Part shown: in pieces, positions 1-9,324 of the stretch
How the letters are laid out: each line of letters opens with the position of its first letter
Position numbering within the stretch: the first letter of the stretch is position 1
Origin: Chara braunii
Taxonomy: Eukaryota; Streptophyta; Charophyceae; Charales; Characeae
Length of the DNA stretch: 20,378 nt
Direction of reading: 5' to 3'
Assembly: GCA_003427395.1 (NCBI GenBank)
Contig: BFEA01000335.1
Span: forward strand, 16,181-36,558
Translations under genes and position numbers: made by a program
Notes under the pieces: generated by a model
Database searches by the model: none
What the model saw: only the letters and a program-made list of their open reading frames with translations
What the model was told of the DNA's origin: nothing

Positions 1-29
1 ACCCACCCACTCACCCAACCACCCACTCG
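1..29. repeat. ACCC-rich simple repeat at window edge
   Basis: The first 29 bases are an imperfect ACCC/ACTC simple repeat. It is cut by the window edge, so its full extent is unknown. Bases 30-237 between it and the LINE relic show no gene that I can support. Confidence 0.6.
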
Positions 30-237
30 TGTATTAATTTTTTGTTCTTAGAGTGCTATACTCGTGGCGTGTGGGATGCGTCCTAGTCGGCCAATGACGA
101 GTTGCGCTTGGGACCTCAGCCCCCCAGGGCGTTGGTTCGTGTGCGGGTCCGATAGAGGCGTAAAACCGCGAGTACCCCCTCTGCTACAGCGAATGAGAAA
201 ACGCCCTCGGCTGGTCCACCTCTGCGATTGCAGCTGA

Positions 238-1191
238 TTAACTTTCGTGTTGTGGACTGGTAGCTCGGCAGGGATACGCCCACCTAAGGGAGATGACATC
301 TCCCGTAAGGTGGAGGTAAGTCGTGCCTCGCGTAGGTCCTATCCTGTCGTAGGGGCTCACAAGAGGTATGGCTGGCGCACTCGACCAGAGCGGCTTGCGA
401 AAGCTCCATATGTATTCGCGACGAGGATCAGTCCGACTCCTGCGTGACGCGGTCGGGAGGGTCCCGCCCTGACTTGTGCGGTGCCGGACCGATGCGCTCG
501 ACAGCGGGGAGGAAACATTAGCCGGATTAGTTGCATTGGTTGCATATTTTGTCTGGGCTTGTTGCGCTTTTCGCTTCCTAGTGGGGAAGTTGGGATCCTC
601 GTCAGTGTGATAGTACCAGTGACAAAGATTGCACCATGGGGTGTCTTGATTGACCACTTGCAAATTCATCGACCCCCCATCATCAGGGAAATAAATGGCC
701 AAATATGGAGTGAATCGTTCCTCGACAACCAACTCCATGTCGAAGCGGATATTGAAAAGTTCCGGCTCCTCCGGCTTCGAGGAGGTCGGACCTAACTTGA
801 GAATACAACCAAATGACAAGTTAACAACGTCACGAACTAGAGGCCTAGGCCCGATGGGGACCTGCAGGATACGGATCCAAAAGAAATTATAACACAGTGT
901 TTCCCTTCATTCCCGGAGCTCTGCCCTAGACATCCAAGGTCTAAAGGAGAGGGTATGTTTAACCCCTTCCAATGTTATTTCGTTCGTTTGCTTCTTCAAA
1001 AGCCACTCTGATATAGCCTTGGTACTTGGAACGTATGTGCCAAGATCACGACCTTTATTATGGAAGAGACCCCTCTTTGGCTCTTGGCCAAACATCGACA
1101 TTCCAATCCATTTATTTTTGTAGATGCGAACCACCCGTTTCTTAATTTTGACCAGAAGGGAATTACTATTTTGATCAGAAGGGAATTGTTA
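238..1191 (-). pseudogene. LINE (non-LTR retrotransposon) ORF1 relic, gag-like with degraded CCHC knuckle
   Basis: One minus-strand frame runs from about 1188 down to a TAA at 238-240, broken only by a TGA at 907-909. Reading through it, the part upstream of the stop (1134-910) has a basic region followed by a PWMS-type motif. The part downstream (906-819) has WIRILQVP, PLVRDVV and a Gly-Cys-Ile-Leu stretch. This order resembles the DUF4283-type gag domain of plant L1-like ORF1 proteins. At roughly 640-600 there is a CNLCHWYYH motif, which matches the CX2CX4H part of a CCHC zinc knuckle. The final Cys expected before the conserved Pro is absent. The C-terminal part (560-240) is a basic, Ser/Pro-rich low-complexity tail. 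In live elements ORF1 binds the element RNA; ORF2 would lie off the left edge and is not seen. The upstream frame closes at TAA 1189-1191 inside a 23-bp tandem repeat, which may have shifted the frame. Family assignment is by motif memory only. Confidence 0.6.
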
Positions 1192-1200
1192 TTTTGACCA
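1145..1200. repeat. 23-bp tandem repeat, about 2.4 copies
   Basis: Units start at 1145, 1168 and 1191 with a spacing of exactly 23 bp, and differ by only a few substitutions. The core is TTTTGACCAGAAGGGAATT. Because 23 is not a multiple of 3, expansion here would shift the minus-strand LINE ORF1 frame that ends in this repeat. Confidence 0.75.
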
Positions 1201-2670
1201 AAGAACATCGTGACGACATTCTATGACAACCATCAAATAACTTCGGATCGACCTCTACTCGCACGCAGTCTTCAGATCTCTCAACTCTACTCTCATCGTT
1301 TGGGATCAAGCCCATGGGGAGAACCCTAGATCGATAACATTCCTCTATATCTTAGAGTCTATAACTTTGAGAGCACATTCTTTTCTTGGATCTACCGTAG
1401 CAGCCGCTAGGTTACCCCCTTCATAAACCCATAGAGAAAAGATCCGCATTCATAAAAAGCAAGACCGGCCCAACAATCCAGGACTTGAATACAGGAGATC
1501 GATGACAAGATAATAGTAATAAAATAGACTTATGAAGGCTAGGCGTTTGAGCAAGAACCTCCCGAGAGTTCAAGAAGGAGTTAAATACCTACCTTCCCCT
1601 ACCCCAGGACAAACTCTCGCGTTCAATAAGCTGGGACTTGTGAACCAACAGTAATTAATGCTTCCCATACTATCTTAGCTACGACTCAATTAATTCACAC
1701 AGAGGAAGGGGGCTTTCGAGTGAGAGGAAGAAGAATACCTCCCGACCATACATTGTAGGTCGGGTTGACGTTGATTAATGCAGTGTGTCTTCCTCTAGCC
1801 CATGTGACGTCCCGTTATCGTGGATGACACAGGTCCTCGTTGTAGCTGACGTGGAGTCTTGTAATCCCTTGTGTACCCGGAAGCATCAAAACCTATGTTC
1901 CAACTTTCAGTCTAGGAGTCAGGTCAACTCCAGTTGTTAACAGAGGAGCCCGACTCTTGGGTCGATACCCAAGGGCGAGCAGCTCCTATAGTGTACCTTG
2001 CCTACACTCATCTCATCTTCCTGGAGGGTAAGCCACATGGTTGGGGTAAGATGGGAGCTACCAAATGAGTCTCGCGAGTGAGCGTTGAGTGCTCCTGTGT
2101 CCACTCAAGGACAAAGTTTTGAAGAACCCGACAATGATAAGACAACCGAACACCTCAAACAGGGCAGACGACGCATACAAACAGATGAGTGAGGAATCTG
2201 CGTCGTCATGCACACCTCAGCAACACCATGTCCACATTGTCGGGCGGTCAACGACAGGCGCAATAATTAGGGTTACACAAAAAGGGCGAACGACTACCGA
2301 ACCAGCGAGTAGCACTGCGTTGAGTCGAACCCCCCGAGGCGAGTAGAGCCAAAATTAGTGCACAAACTGGAGAGCGCTACTGGCAGAGCGGACGCGCGAG
2401 GCCTCCCACCTCCTACAAACTAAACAACTTTTGCCTCCAATCCAATTTATTTCATTTTGCTTTACTTTATTTTATCCATTATTATTATTATTATTTCTAA
2501 ATTGTTTTGCTTTCGTTTTGTTGTGCAGTATATGGATCAAACCCTACATAATATTCAAGTTGACGATACCAATCTCGACATTTTGTCCAATATTTAAATT
2601 TCGAAGTAAACAGAGCATGAACCACTGCCCCACTATACTAAGTGATTAGGTACTATCTGCCTAGGGACCC
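1201..2670. other. Stretch without a recognisable gene
   Basis: I see no coding region with a recognisable domain on either strand. An 85-codon open frame at 2089-2346 has no family signature. From 2430 the sequence turns T-rich, with a perfect (ATT)6 at 2478-2495. No RNA gene or terminal repeat was recognised. Confidence 0.5.
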
Positions 2671-2673
2671 CTG

Positions 2674-2830
2674 TGCAATCTTCGAATGTGGTTCAATCTG
2701 TATAAACCACCTACCTAATATTTGAATGGGGCTCAAACTGCGCAGACCTCCATACAATATTTGAGAAGTGTCGAGGTGCACAAACCCTTGTGCGGTATTC
2801 GGACAAAGGCTATGCGGTGCATATTTATGG
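2674..2830. repeat. Degenerate tandem repeat, period about 40 bp
   Basis: Related cores of the form (G/A)CAATATTTGAATG recur at about 2674, 2715, 2754 and 2792, giving spacings of 41, 39 and 38 bp. A looser related stretch follows near 2819. Identity between units is low, so this is either an old minisatellite or a chance periodicity. Confidence 0.35.
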
Positions 2831-3982
2831 GTAGCTCTTAAACCACCAGTACATCCAACTATCGGTCGCGATCCCTTTTCGGAGGCCACCCGCCGCCGAT
2901 TTAATTTATCTACGACATTGGGCTTTCAGAATTGTCATAGGCGTCAAGTTTTCTTTTCACCAAGGCTGGGGTTGTGTACTAGCGGTTTAAACATGGCTTT
3001 ACCACATACCTGCACTGTTCAGGATAAGGATTACCTAGAGCTGTACTTTATGCAATATTCAGGTTTGTGCGGCGTGGAATCGCACCCTATGCTCTATATG
3101 AACAGGGGCTGTACAAATTGCACCCGAGTACAGTAAATGAATGGACTGACAGCAGGCTGAACTATTATAATATAAACGAACAGAACTACACAACACAACC
3201 TTCTGGTTCATAAAATAATAAAAACTTAGTATTGACCCTTAGTAGCTCAGTGAGGTTCCGACCAGAAAATACAAACACAGCGAAGCTCCAGTCGCTGTTC
3301 AAAATTTAGTAGAAACTCTGATAATCTTTTTAGCAAGTTCTCATCGAAGATCCAGTCCAATTGTAACTAAGTTTTCAACAGTCCTCTTAATTCGATTTTA
3401 AGTTTTAACTAAGTTTTCAGGACACCACTCAATTCAGTTTCAACTTCATTTTCAACATATTTTCAACTTTAGTTTAAACTCACTTTTCACTAGATATCTC
3501 AGCTCAATTTCAATTCGATTTTCTGCAAAAAGAAAAATTTCCCTCCTGTGTCAATTTTGTTTCAATTTAATTTTCAATAGGCTTCTTTGTTCAGTTCCAA
3601 CCAGGTTTGCCAGTCGTGCTGCATGGCTTCCATTGAGCTGCACAAGCCTTGCTCGGGATGCCCGATCGGATGGTAGGCCTGAACAGAGTCCCAAATCATA
3701 CAACATAAAATAGGGAAACCTGTTTTAGGGACGATTTCGGGCTAGTCACATTCAACCTTCTTGAGTCTTTGGTTTGGGCTGAAAAAAAAAATTGTGTGTT
3801 GGTTGCATACATGGGTTTCAAATAAGAACTCCTTCGCGACCCTTCACAGCCCCCTCTCCTGGCCACCTCGTTTTTTGCGAGCCACCGTCGTTGATAGCCG
3901 TTTCTCAAAGTCAACCATCACCCAACCCTGCTTCATCGTCTATTGTGCATTGTCATCATCCCAACTCGCTGTTGCAGGTACA
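2831..3982. other. Stretch without a gene; degenerate TTTTCAAC motifs
   Basis: No supportable gene. An open frame at 2768-3136 on the plus strand has no recognisable domain. From about 3365 to 3600 the motif TTTTCAAC or TTTCAACTT and close variants recur many times at irregular spacing, a degenerate simple repeat. Confidence 0.4.
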
Positions 3983-4735
3983 TTCTTAATCCTCTTTATC
4001 TTTCAATTCCTCCTCGTCCTCCTCCTCCTCCTCCTCCTTTTCCTGCTCCTCTTCCTCCTCCTGCTTCTCCTCTACCTCTTCCTCATCCTCTTTTCCTCAA
4101 CTTTCTGCCTTTTTTTTTCTTTCTTTTCTTCTCGTTTTTCTCTTTGTCATCTTCCACCTCCTCGTTGTTCTCCTCTTCATCTTCTTCCTCCTCGTCTTCT
4201 CTTTTTCATCATCTTCCTTTTTATCTTCTCCTCTCCCTCTTCACCTCCTCCTCCTTGTCGTTTTTCCTCTCCTACTTTTCTTCTTCGTCGTCGTCATTTA
4301 TGTGATCAACTCTTCTTATTCTTCCTCCTCCTCCTCCACCTTTTCCTCATCCTCCCTCTTCCTCTTCCTCTCCTTCTTCCTCAGTGTCTTCAACTCTTCT
4401 TATTCTTCCTTCTCCTCCTTGTCATTGTTGTCGTCGTCGTCCTCCTACTCTTCCTCGCCTCGTCTTCATTGTTTTGATGCATGCCACGTGACTCGCACAT
4501 TTTTTTTCACTTCTTGAACTTTTCATTAACAAAAAACAAATCCAAATCACCCTGTCTAAGCTCCTTATTCTCCTCTTCCTCATCTTTCTCCCATCCTCTC
4601 TCCTATTTTTGCTCCTTGTTCTCCTTGTTCTCCTCCTCCTCCTCCTCCTCCTCCTCCTCCTCCTCCTCCTCCTTGCGTCGCCGTCATCCTCCTCCTCCTC
4701 ACCTTGTCTTCGTCGTCCCGACGTGTTGATGAAGG
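3983..4735. repeat. Pyrimidine-rich low-complexity tract (TTC/TCC/CTC)
   Basis: About 750 bases are almost pure C and T on the plus strand, dominated by TCC and TTC triplets, with a short mixed interruption near 4475-4560. Long open frames across it encode only Leu/Phe/Ser runs, as expected for a triplet-biased pyrimidine tract. Such tracts can form triplex structures and are prone to assembly collapse. Confidence 0.9.
4631..4672. repeat. Perfect (TCC)14 microsatellite
   Basis: Fourteen uninterrupted TCC triplets lie within the larger pyrimidine tract. Confidence 0.95.
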
Positions 4736-5348
4736 CGTACTCATTGCATCAATGAAAGTTGACCCATCCTAGTAGGTCTCTGGAGAATGTTCAAGTTGTA
4801 TCGAAAACCGTCGGGACGCATCGATAGAAACTAATGAAAACCGGTGCACGGTGTTGTACCCCAGTCCACTTTGCTTGAAGGAGTGACATGAACGCACGAT
4901 AGTCCAAAAGGTTGAATTACAGTCTTTGGATTAGACCTTCGTGATCACAAGGGTTAAGTTAGTAAGGGTTGGTTAAAATCGCATTAGAAATGAATACTAA
5001 ACGGGTGGGGGAAGTGAAGACGACCATTTGGGGTCGAACCGGCACGGCCATATGGCCGGACAGGAGAAGGATCGAACATATACACCCGCGGGGGTAAGCG
5101 TTTAAACCATCAGTACTTCCTAAAGTCGTACCCGTTAACAAACCGCAATTTAAAAAAAATTACGAGTCTCTACAAGAGCGCCCAAATTCAATTGACTATA
5201 AACGTTAACAAACCACAATTTTAGGAAATCTACGATAGTTGGGCCAAATACTGGTGGTTTAAATCTCTAGTTGAACTTAAAGAGGGTCCTACGTTAATTT
5301 TAATGAGGGACCGACTCTTAGTCTTCTAGAATCGAGTCTTTTGTCAGT
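4736..5348. other. Stretch without a gene; 80-bp spaced direct repeat
   Basis: No gene is supported. The motif GTTAACAAACCGCAATTT at 5134 recurs as GTTAACAAACCACAATTT at 5214, exactly 80 bp apart. That is twice the 40-bp period of the array that begins at 5349, but the sequences in between are not obviously related to it. Confidence 0.4.
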
Positions 5349-5580
5349 CATAGCATATTTTTAGCGCAAGCGCTGTCCATTTGTAGATCCTACGCTATTT
5401 TTAGCGTAGGTCCGATCTACTTTTACACCCTATGCTATTTTCATCGCACATCCATATTACTTTTAGATCCCATGCTAAATTCAATGCAGACCCGACCTAT
5501 TTCTGTATTGTATGTTATTTTTAGTGTAGGCTCGAGATCCTGCGTTATTTTTACAATGAACCTAGTCTATTTTTCGATAT
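5349..5580. repeat. 40-bp minisatellite, six diverged units with hairpin potential
   Basis: Unit starts at 5349, 5389, 5429, 5469 and 5509 are each exactly 40 bp apart. A sixth unit starts at 5539 after a 10-bp loss in the fifth. Each unit has the form CCTACGCTATTTTTAGCG followed by a pyrimidine-rich half. In unit two, CCTACGCT at 5389-5396 pairs perfectly with AGCGTAGG at 5402-5409. Unit one contains the palindrome AGCGCAAGCGCT. Confidence 0.8.
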
Positions 5581-5638
5581 CGGGATTAACTCTTATAATC
5601 CCCCAATATGGGTTCACACTAGTCTAAAGAAAAACATC

Positions 5639-6160
5639 TAGGTAGCAAATCCGGATATCCGACAGACCAAATTTATCCGAATTTTCAATCCGGATGAAAA
5701 TTTTGAATTAATTCCGGATATAAAAAATTCAGGTCTGCGCAATATACGTTTTTTTAACCAAAAAAAATAAACTCAAAAAAATATGAAAAAACTGTACGTT
5801 GTTCATAACAATGATATGAACAACTTTTCTTTGATATCTCAACAGATATGAAGATAAAAAATAAAACAGAAAAATAAGATAATATTTAAACACAACATTT
5901 TAAAATGAATTAAGCATCCTTCCTTTAAAACCCTTTATTCCTTAGCTTACCCCCTTTTAACCCTTTCATGCCCTATCAAGCTTTTCGTGAAATAGGAATG
6001 TAATTTAATTGTATTTCGTGTGCGCACTATCACTTCTATTTTGTTATTGTTTTTTTTCAACCTTTTTTTTTATCATCCGAATTTTTGGATGATCCAACCC
6101 CCCAATAATCCGGTCAGATAACTTAACCAGATATTTTGGTCAAATAATCCGTGTTACCTA
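5639..6160. mobile_element. Candidate non-autonomous hAT-like element (MITE), 522 bp
   Basis: The left end reads TAGGTAGCAAATCCGGATAT. The reverse complement of the right end reads TAGGTAACACGGATTATTT, so both start TAGGTARCA and continue with CGGAT and later GACCAAA-type blocks, giving an imperfect inverted end of about 35 bp. Flanks are AAAACATC (5631-5638) and AAAACAAA (6161-6168), an 8-bp site with 6 of 8 matches, the size made by hAT transposases. ATCCG-type subterminal motifs, including the palindrome CGGATATCCG at 5652-5661, resemble those of plant hAT ends. The interior is AT-rich with no coding capacity. A diverged, immobile copy is likely. Chance similarity remains possible. Confidence 0.5.
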
Positions 6161-6737
6161 AAAACAAATAGTGTAATCTCGTGTGACATTTAGAAAGGAT
6201 CCAGTTAAGACCGATATCACAACATGCATATCGAAAGACCAACTGATCGGCTAGCCTCTCTGTGTAAAAAAAAAGTGGCGGATCCCATTCGAAAAGGGTC
6301 AGGATTTATTAAGGACGTGGAATCGTTGACCGACCAATGATTAAAAACCATGCAGATGCCTTCGCACCACAAGTGGTGAACGACTTGCTCAATGTTCGCT
6401 GAATGTAATTATGAAGCGGAAATAATTTAACAATTTTACAGTTTTCTAAAATCGAATTTCAACGATTTAAACCACTACTACCTCTGCCAGTGTTGGGAAG
6501 ATATGAAAAAGTGGCAGTTTTTCCGAACTCCTAAAAATTCGAAGGTCGAGCCCGACGACGGTTGCCATTGATCAATCTGATCGACGACCATCGTTTCGTT
6601 TCAGCCTCCGAAAAGGTCGGAGACCCACCCGAGGCCGCTATTTTTCCACGTGGCAAAGGTACTACTAGTTTAAAGGTGTTGAATGTTAAACATCCCCTCT
6701 TTGAATGTGCATTCATAAACCCAAAAAATAATACTTA
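6161..6737. other. Stretch without a recognisable gene
   Basis: Short open frames at 6562-6747 (plus) and 6531-6716 (minus) overlap each other and carry no recognisable motif. Nothing else was identified here. Confidence 0.4.
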
Positions 6738-6842
6738 TAATTTATAGCGTCTTCACCGCCTTAAAATTTTCAACACCTTTTATGTTCATATATGTCTAAA
6801 TTGTAAAAATTCTTAAAATTTTGAAGTGGTGAAGATACTGTA
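6738..6842. repeat. Foldback repeat family, copy A
   Basis: CTTCACCGCCTTAAAATTTT (6751-6770) pairs with AAAATTTTGAAGTGGTGAAG (6815-6834), with only a few mismatches across the arms and a loop of about 44 bp. The same arm sequence recurs in three further foldbacks in this window. Confidence 0.6.
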
Positions 6843-6948
6843 TATGCATGCTCATTTGTGACCGATTCCATATTGACATTAAGGATTTTGAAAATTCTGA
6901 ACTGCCGCCCCACCCTCTCCGTTTTTTATTTTTTTGTTTTGAAGGGTG

Positions 6949-7040
6949 TATGTTTATAACTTTCAGCATTTTCACTTCTAAATTTTGAAATCTCGAAGCA
7001 TATGAACGTTTGAAAACTTTGAAATGACGAAGATGTCAAA
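6949..7040. repeat. Foldback repeat family, copy B
   Basis: The left arm (about 6962-6990) begins TTCAGCATTTTCACTTC. The right arm (about 7011-7037) ends in GAAATGACGAAGATG. The arms are imperfectly complementary and related to those of copies A, C and D. A half-copy-like segment with GATGCTGAAGATTTTAAAA follows at about 7072, then a run of 13 C at 7129-7141. Confidence 0.45.
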
Positions 7041-7576
7041 AAATAGGAACAACCTCTCCGAATATAACTGTTGATGCTGAAGATTTTAAAAATTTTGAAA
7101 TTATGTAGGTATTGAAAAATTTCAACCTCCCCCCCCCCCCCGTTTTTGTTTTTGTTAAACCACAACTACCTCCTAGCTTGCTTTTGCTGACCCCGATTTT
7201 CACAGTGCACCGGGTTTTGCCGAGTCTTGGTGTGTTTCTTTTCTGGTACTCTTCTGAAAAAGAAAAAAAGAAAAACACGGCCAAACTTTAAATAAAACGA
7301 CGTACTCACAACTAAAAAAAAAAAAGAAAAAAATGCGCACTTCTCTAGACATGATACAAGGTAGATACCTGCCCCAAAATTGTTGTGTGAATATGCCCTC
7401 AGTGAGGGCGTTACGGCAGGGGTGTGAGGTCCACGAAAAAAGAAGGAAAAAGAAAATCAAAATTGAACTTACAGCGGGAAAGCGGGCTCAAATATTTTGC
7501 AAAGTTATTGTGTGGGCATGCCCTCCTTCACGAACCTGAAACTCGTCACAATCGTAGTTCGATACTTTTTTGTGAG

Positions 7577-7928
7577 CTGTGAAGCACCGTGTTCGGGTTC
7601 GGTGAATGAACCCGAACGTTCGGAACCGAACGCGAACGAGCGCCGAAACTCTCCGAACGCGAATATAAAAATATTAAAAAAACGTTTTCCAAAAAATCTG
7701 AAAACAATATATGTTATGTAAAATAATAATACAATCAACGTTTGCCTTGGAGGTATGCTGAAATTTGTAATCAAACTCGAGTTAAAAATCAAAAACCAAA
7801 ACAAGAATATATATATATATATTTTTTTTAATATGTTCGGTCGAACACGTTCGGGTGACGTTCGGCCGAACACCCGAACATGTTTGGATGTTCGGAAAAG
7901 TTCCGATCATGTTTGGTGTGCTACACAA
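7577..7928. mobile_element. Candidate non-autonomous hAT-like element (MITE), 352 bp
   Basis: The left end reads CTGTGAAGCACCG. The reverse complement of the right end reads TTGTGTAGCACAC. The 8-bp flanks are TTTGTGAG (7569-7576) and CTTGTGAG (7929-7936), matching at 7 of 8 positions. Inside each end lie clusters of GTTCGG/CCGAAC motifs. On the left, GTTCGGGTTC (7591-7600) pairs perfectly with GAACCCGAAC (7608-7617), followed by GTTCGG-AA-CCGAAC (7618-7631). On the right, GTTCGGGTG (7849-7857) pairs with CACCCGAAC (7871-7879) around the palindrome TTCGGCCGAA. Flank size, inverted ends and clustered subterminal motifs fit a hAT-type MITE. It has no transposase. Confidence 0.6.
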
Positions 7929-8125
7929 CTTGTGAGTATTCGTGTGAGCACAACTTTGTGCACGACCTTCCCGGACTTGGTCTTTTGTTTTTCGTCTTGC
8001 TTTACGAACAGGCCCACAAGGCCCAACTGCCGAGCTTCCGTAGACCCCTGAAAACTTCGAAAAAAGTGGGAAAACAGCCAGTTTTCTTACTTTCCCCAAG
8101 AGTGATAGAGGTAGTGGTGGTTTTA

Positions 8126-8246
8126 AGGGGAGGTATTTATAATTTTCAGCATCTTCACCACTTCAAGGTTTTTAGAACTTTCATAAAATAAAAACATGAA
8201 TGATGAAAATTTTAAAAACTTTGAATGAAGGAGTGTTGAAAATTAT
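8126..8246. repeat. Foldback repeat family, copy C
   Basis: The left arm (8139-8180) begins ATAATTTTCAGCATCTTCAC. The reverse complement of the right arm (8204-8246) begins ATAATTTTCAACACTCCTTC. Both arms then run through a CTTCAA-TTTTTA-type block. The copy is preceded by a G-rich run, as copy D is. Confidence 0.55.
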
Positions 8247-8251
8247 GAAAA

Positions 8252-8440
8252 TTCCTACAGATACAAATGCATACTGATGTTGAAGATTCTGAACACTCCT
8301 TTTAGGGATCCGAATGCATATTGATGATGAAGATTTTGAAAACTCCTAGGGGTCCGAATGCATATTGATGTTGAAAATCTTGAAAACTCATAGAGGTCTG
8401 AACGCATATTGATGATGAAGATATTAAAATTTTTGAACTT
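8252..8440. repeat. Tandem repeat, period 44-47 bp, four units
   Basis: The core AATGCATATTGATGATGAAG and close variants recur with ATGCATA-type anchors at 8267, 8314, 8358 and 8402, spacings of 47, 44 and 44 bp. Each unit ends in a GAAAACTCCTAGGGGTCCG-like junction. The GATGAAGATTTTGAAAA part resembles the right arm of the neighbouring foldback copies, so the array may have grown from part of one. Confidence 0.75.
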
Positions 8441-8486
8441 GCCTTTGCCCTCCAGCTTCTTTTATTTTTTTTAAGGGGGGTTGTTT

Positions 8487-8580
8487 AGCATTTTTACCAC
8501 TTTAAAGTTCCCAAATTTTTCATAATGTATAAGCATATGAATATCGAAAATTCTAAAAACTCTGAAGTTGTGAATGTGCT
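8487..8580. repeat. Foldback repeat family, copy D
   Basis: The left arm (8487-8520) begins AGCATTTTTACCACTTTAAA. The reverse complement of the right arm (8546-8579) begins AGCACATTCACAACTTCAGA. A G6 run sits just before the left arm. Bases 8581-8700 hold no recognised feature. Confidence 0.5.
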
Positions 8581-8701
8581 GAAAATTCTAAACACCCCGT
8601 CTGGATGTCGAAGCAACATATGCTTAGATACTACGTTGAAGATTTCGAAGACTGAGAGCAATGAAAATTTTTAAAATCTTTTGAAATTCCCTGCTATATG
8701 C

Positions 8702-8794
8702 CATAACATATGCATAAACGCTATTCTTGAAAAGTACCAAAGAGTCTCTGGCATAACATATGCATAAACGCTATTCTTGAAAGTACCAAAGAGT
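8702..8794. repeat. 50-bp tandem duplication
   Basis: The segment starting CATAACATATGCATAAACGC at 8702 is repeated at 8752, nearly identical over about 43 bp, with one A missing from the A run of the second copy. The near identity points to a recent duplication. Confidence 0.9.
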
Positions 8795-8799
8795 AGAGT

Positions 8800-9324
8800 A
8801 TGTACAAACAATGAAATTGTTGAAAGTCGTGAAAAACCCGAATATTGTAAGACACGTAAACCACCTATCGGATATGGGGGTTGTGAGGTAATCTACACGA
8901 CTTGGATGTTCAGACAAATAGGAAGATCTACTGGGATCGTAGGATTGTGAGGACGCTGTAAGTTTGGTTTGAAGGCAGTGTGCGGCAGGCATCATGCGTT
9001 AAGACCGGATCTTTAGATTGTTTTTTATGAATTTGAAAATTTTATTGAAAACCTGCCGAGGGCTGAGATAGGGAAACATGATTTGCAAGATGTCGAAAAA
9101 TAGATTTGGGTTCGTTTATAATCACGACAACGAGGCTGAAGCCATCAAAGAGCAGCAAAACTTCGTGTAGGAATTCACCTCTTGACGATTCCGGTACACA
9201 GACAGATGAAACAAGTAAAGGATCCCGCGATCGATTTCCTTTCATTAAAAAAAAATCATATTTTGGAAAAAAAAAAAAAAAAAAAACAGAAATGTCTTCC
9301 ATGTTTTTGTTGGTTGGCTAGCAA
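8800..9324. other. Stretch without a recognisable gene; A20 run
   Basis: No supportable gene. A perfect run of 20 A lies at 9267-9286, just after a shorter A9 run. It could be the tail of a retroposed sequence reading left to right, but I found no identifiable body upstream. Confidence 0.4.

Noticed and set aside
2089-2346. Plus-strand open frame of 85 codons
   Set aside because: No motif, no neighbour context, and length expected by chance.
2768-3136. Plus-strand open frame of 122 codons
   Set aside because: No recognisable motif, and the 5' part lies in a degenerate repeat. Length is within chance for this window.
3761-4477. Plus-strand open frame of 238 codons
   Set aside because: It is a Leu/Phe/Ser run produced by the TTC/TCC pyrimidine tract; no start context or domain supports it.
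5349-5580. Regularly spaced repeats as a CRISPR array
   Set aside because: The whole 40-bp unit is repeated with drift and there are no unique spacers; the context is a eukaryotic repeat region.
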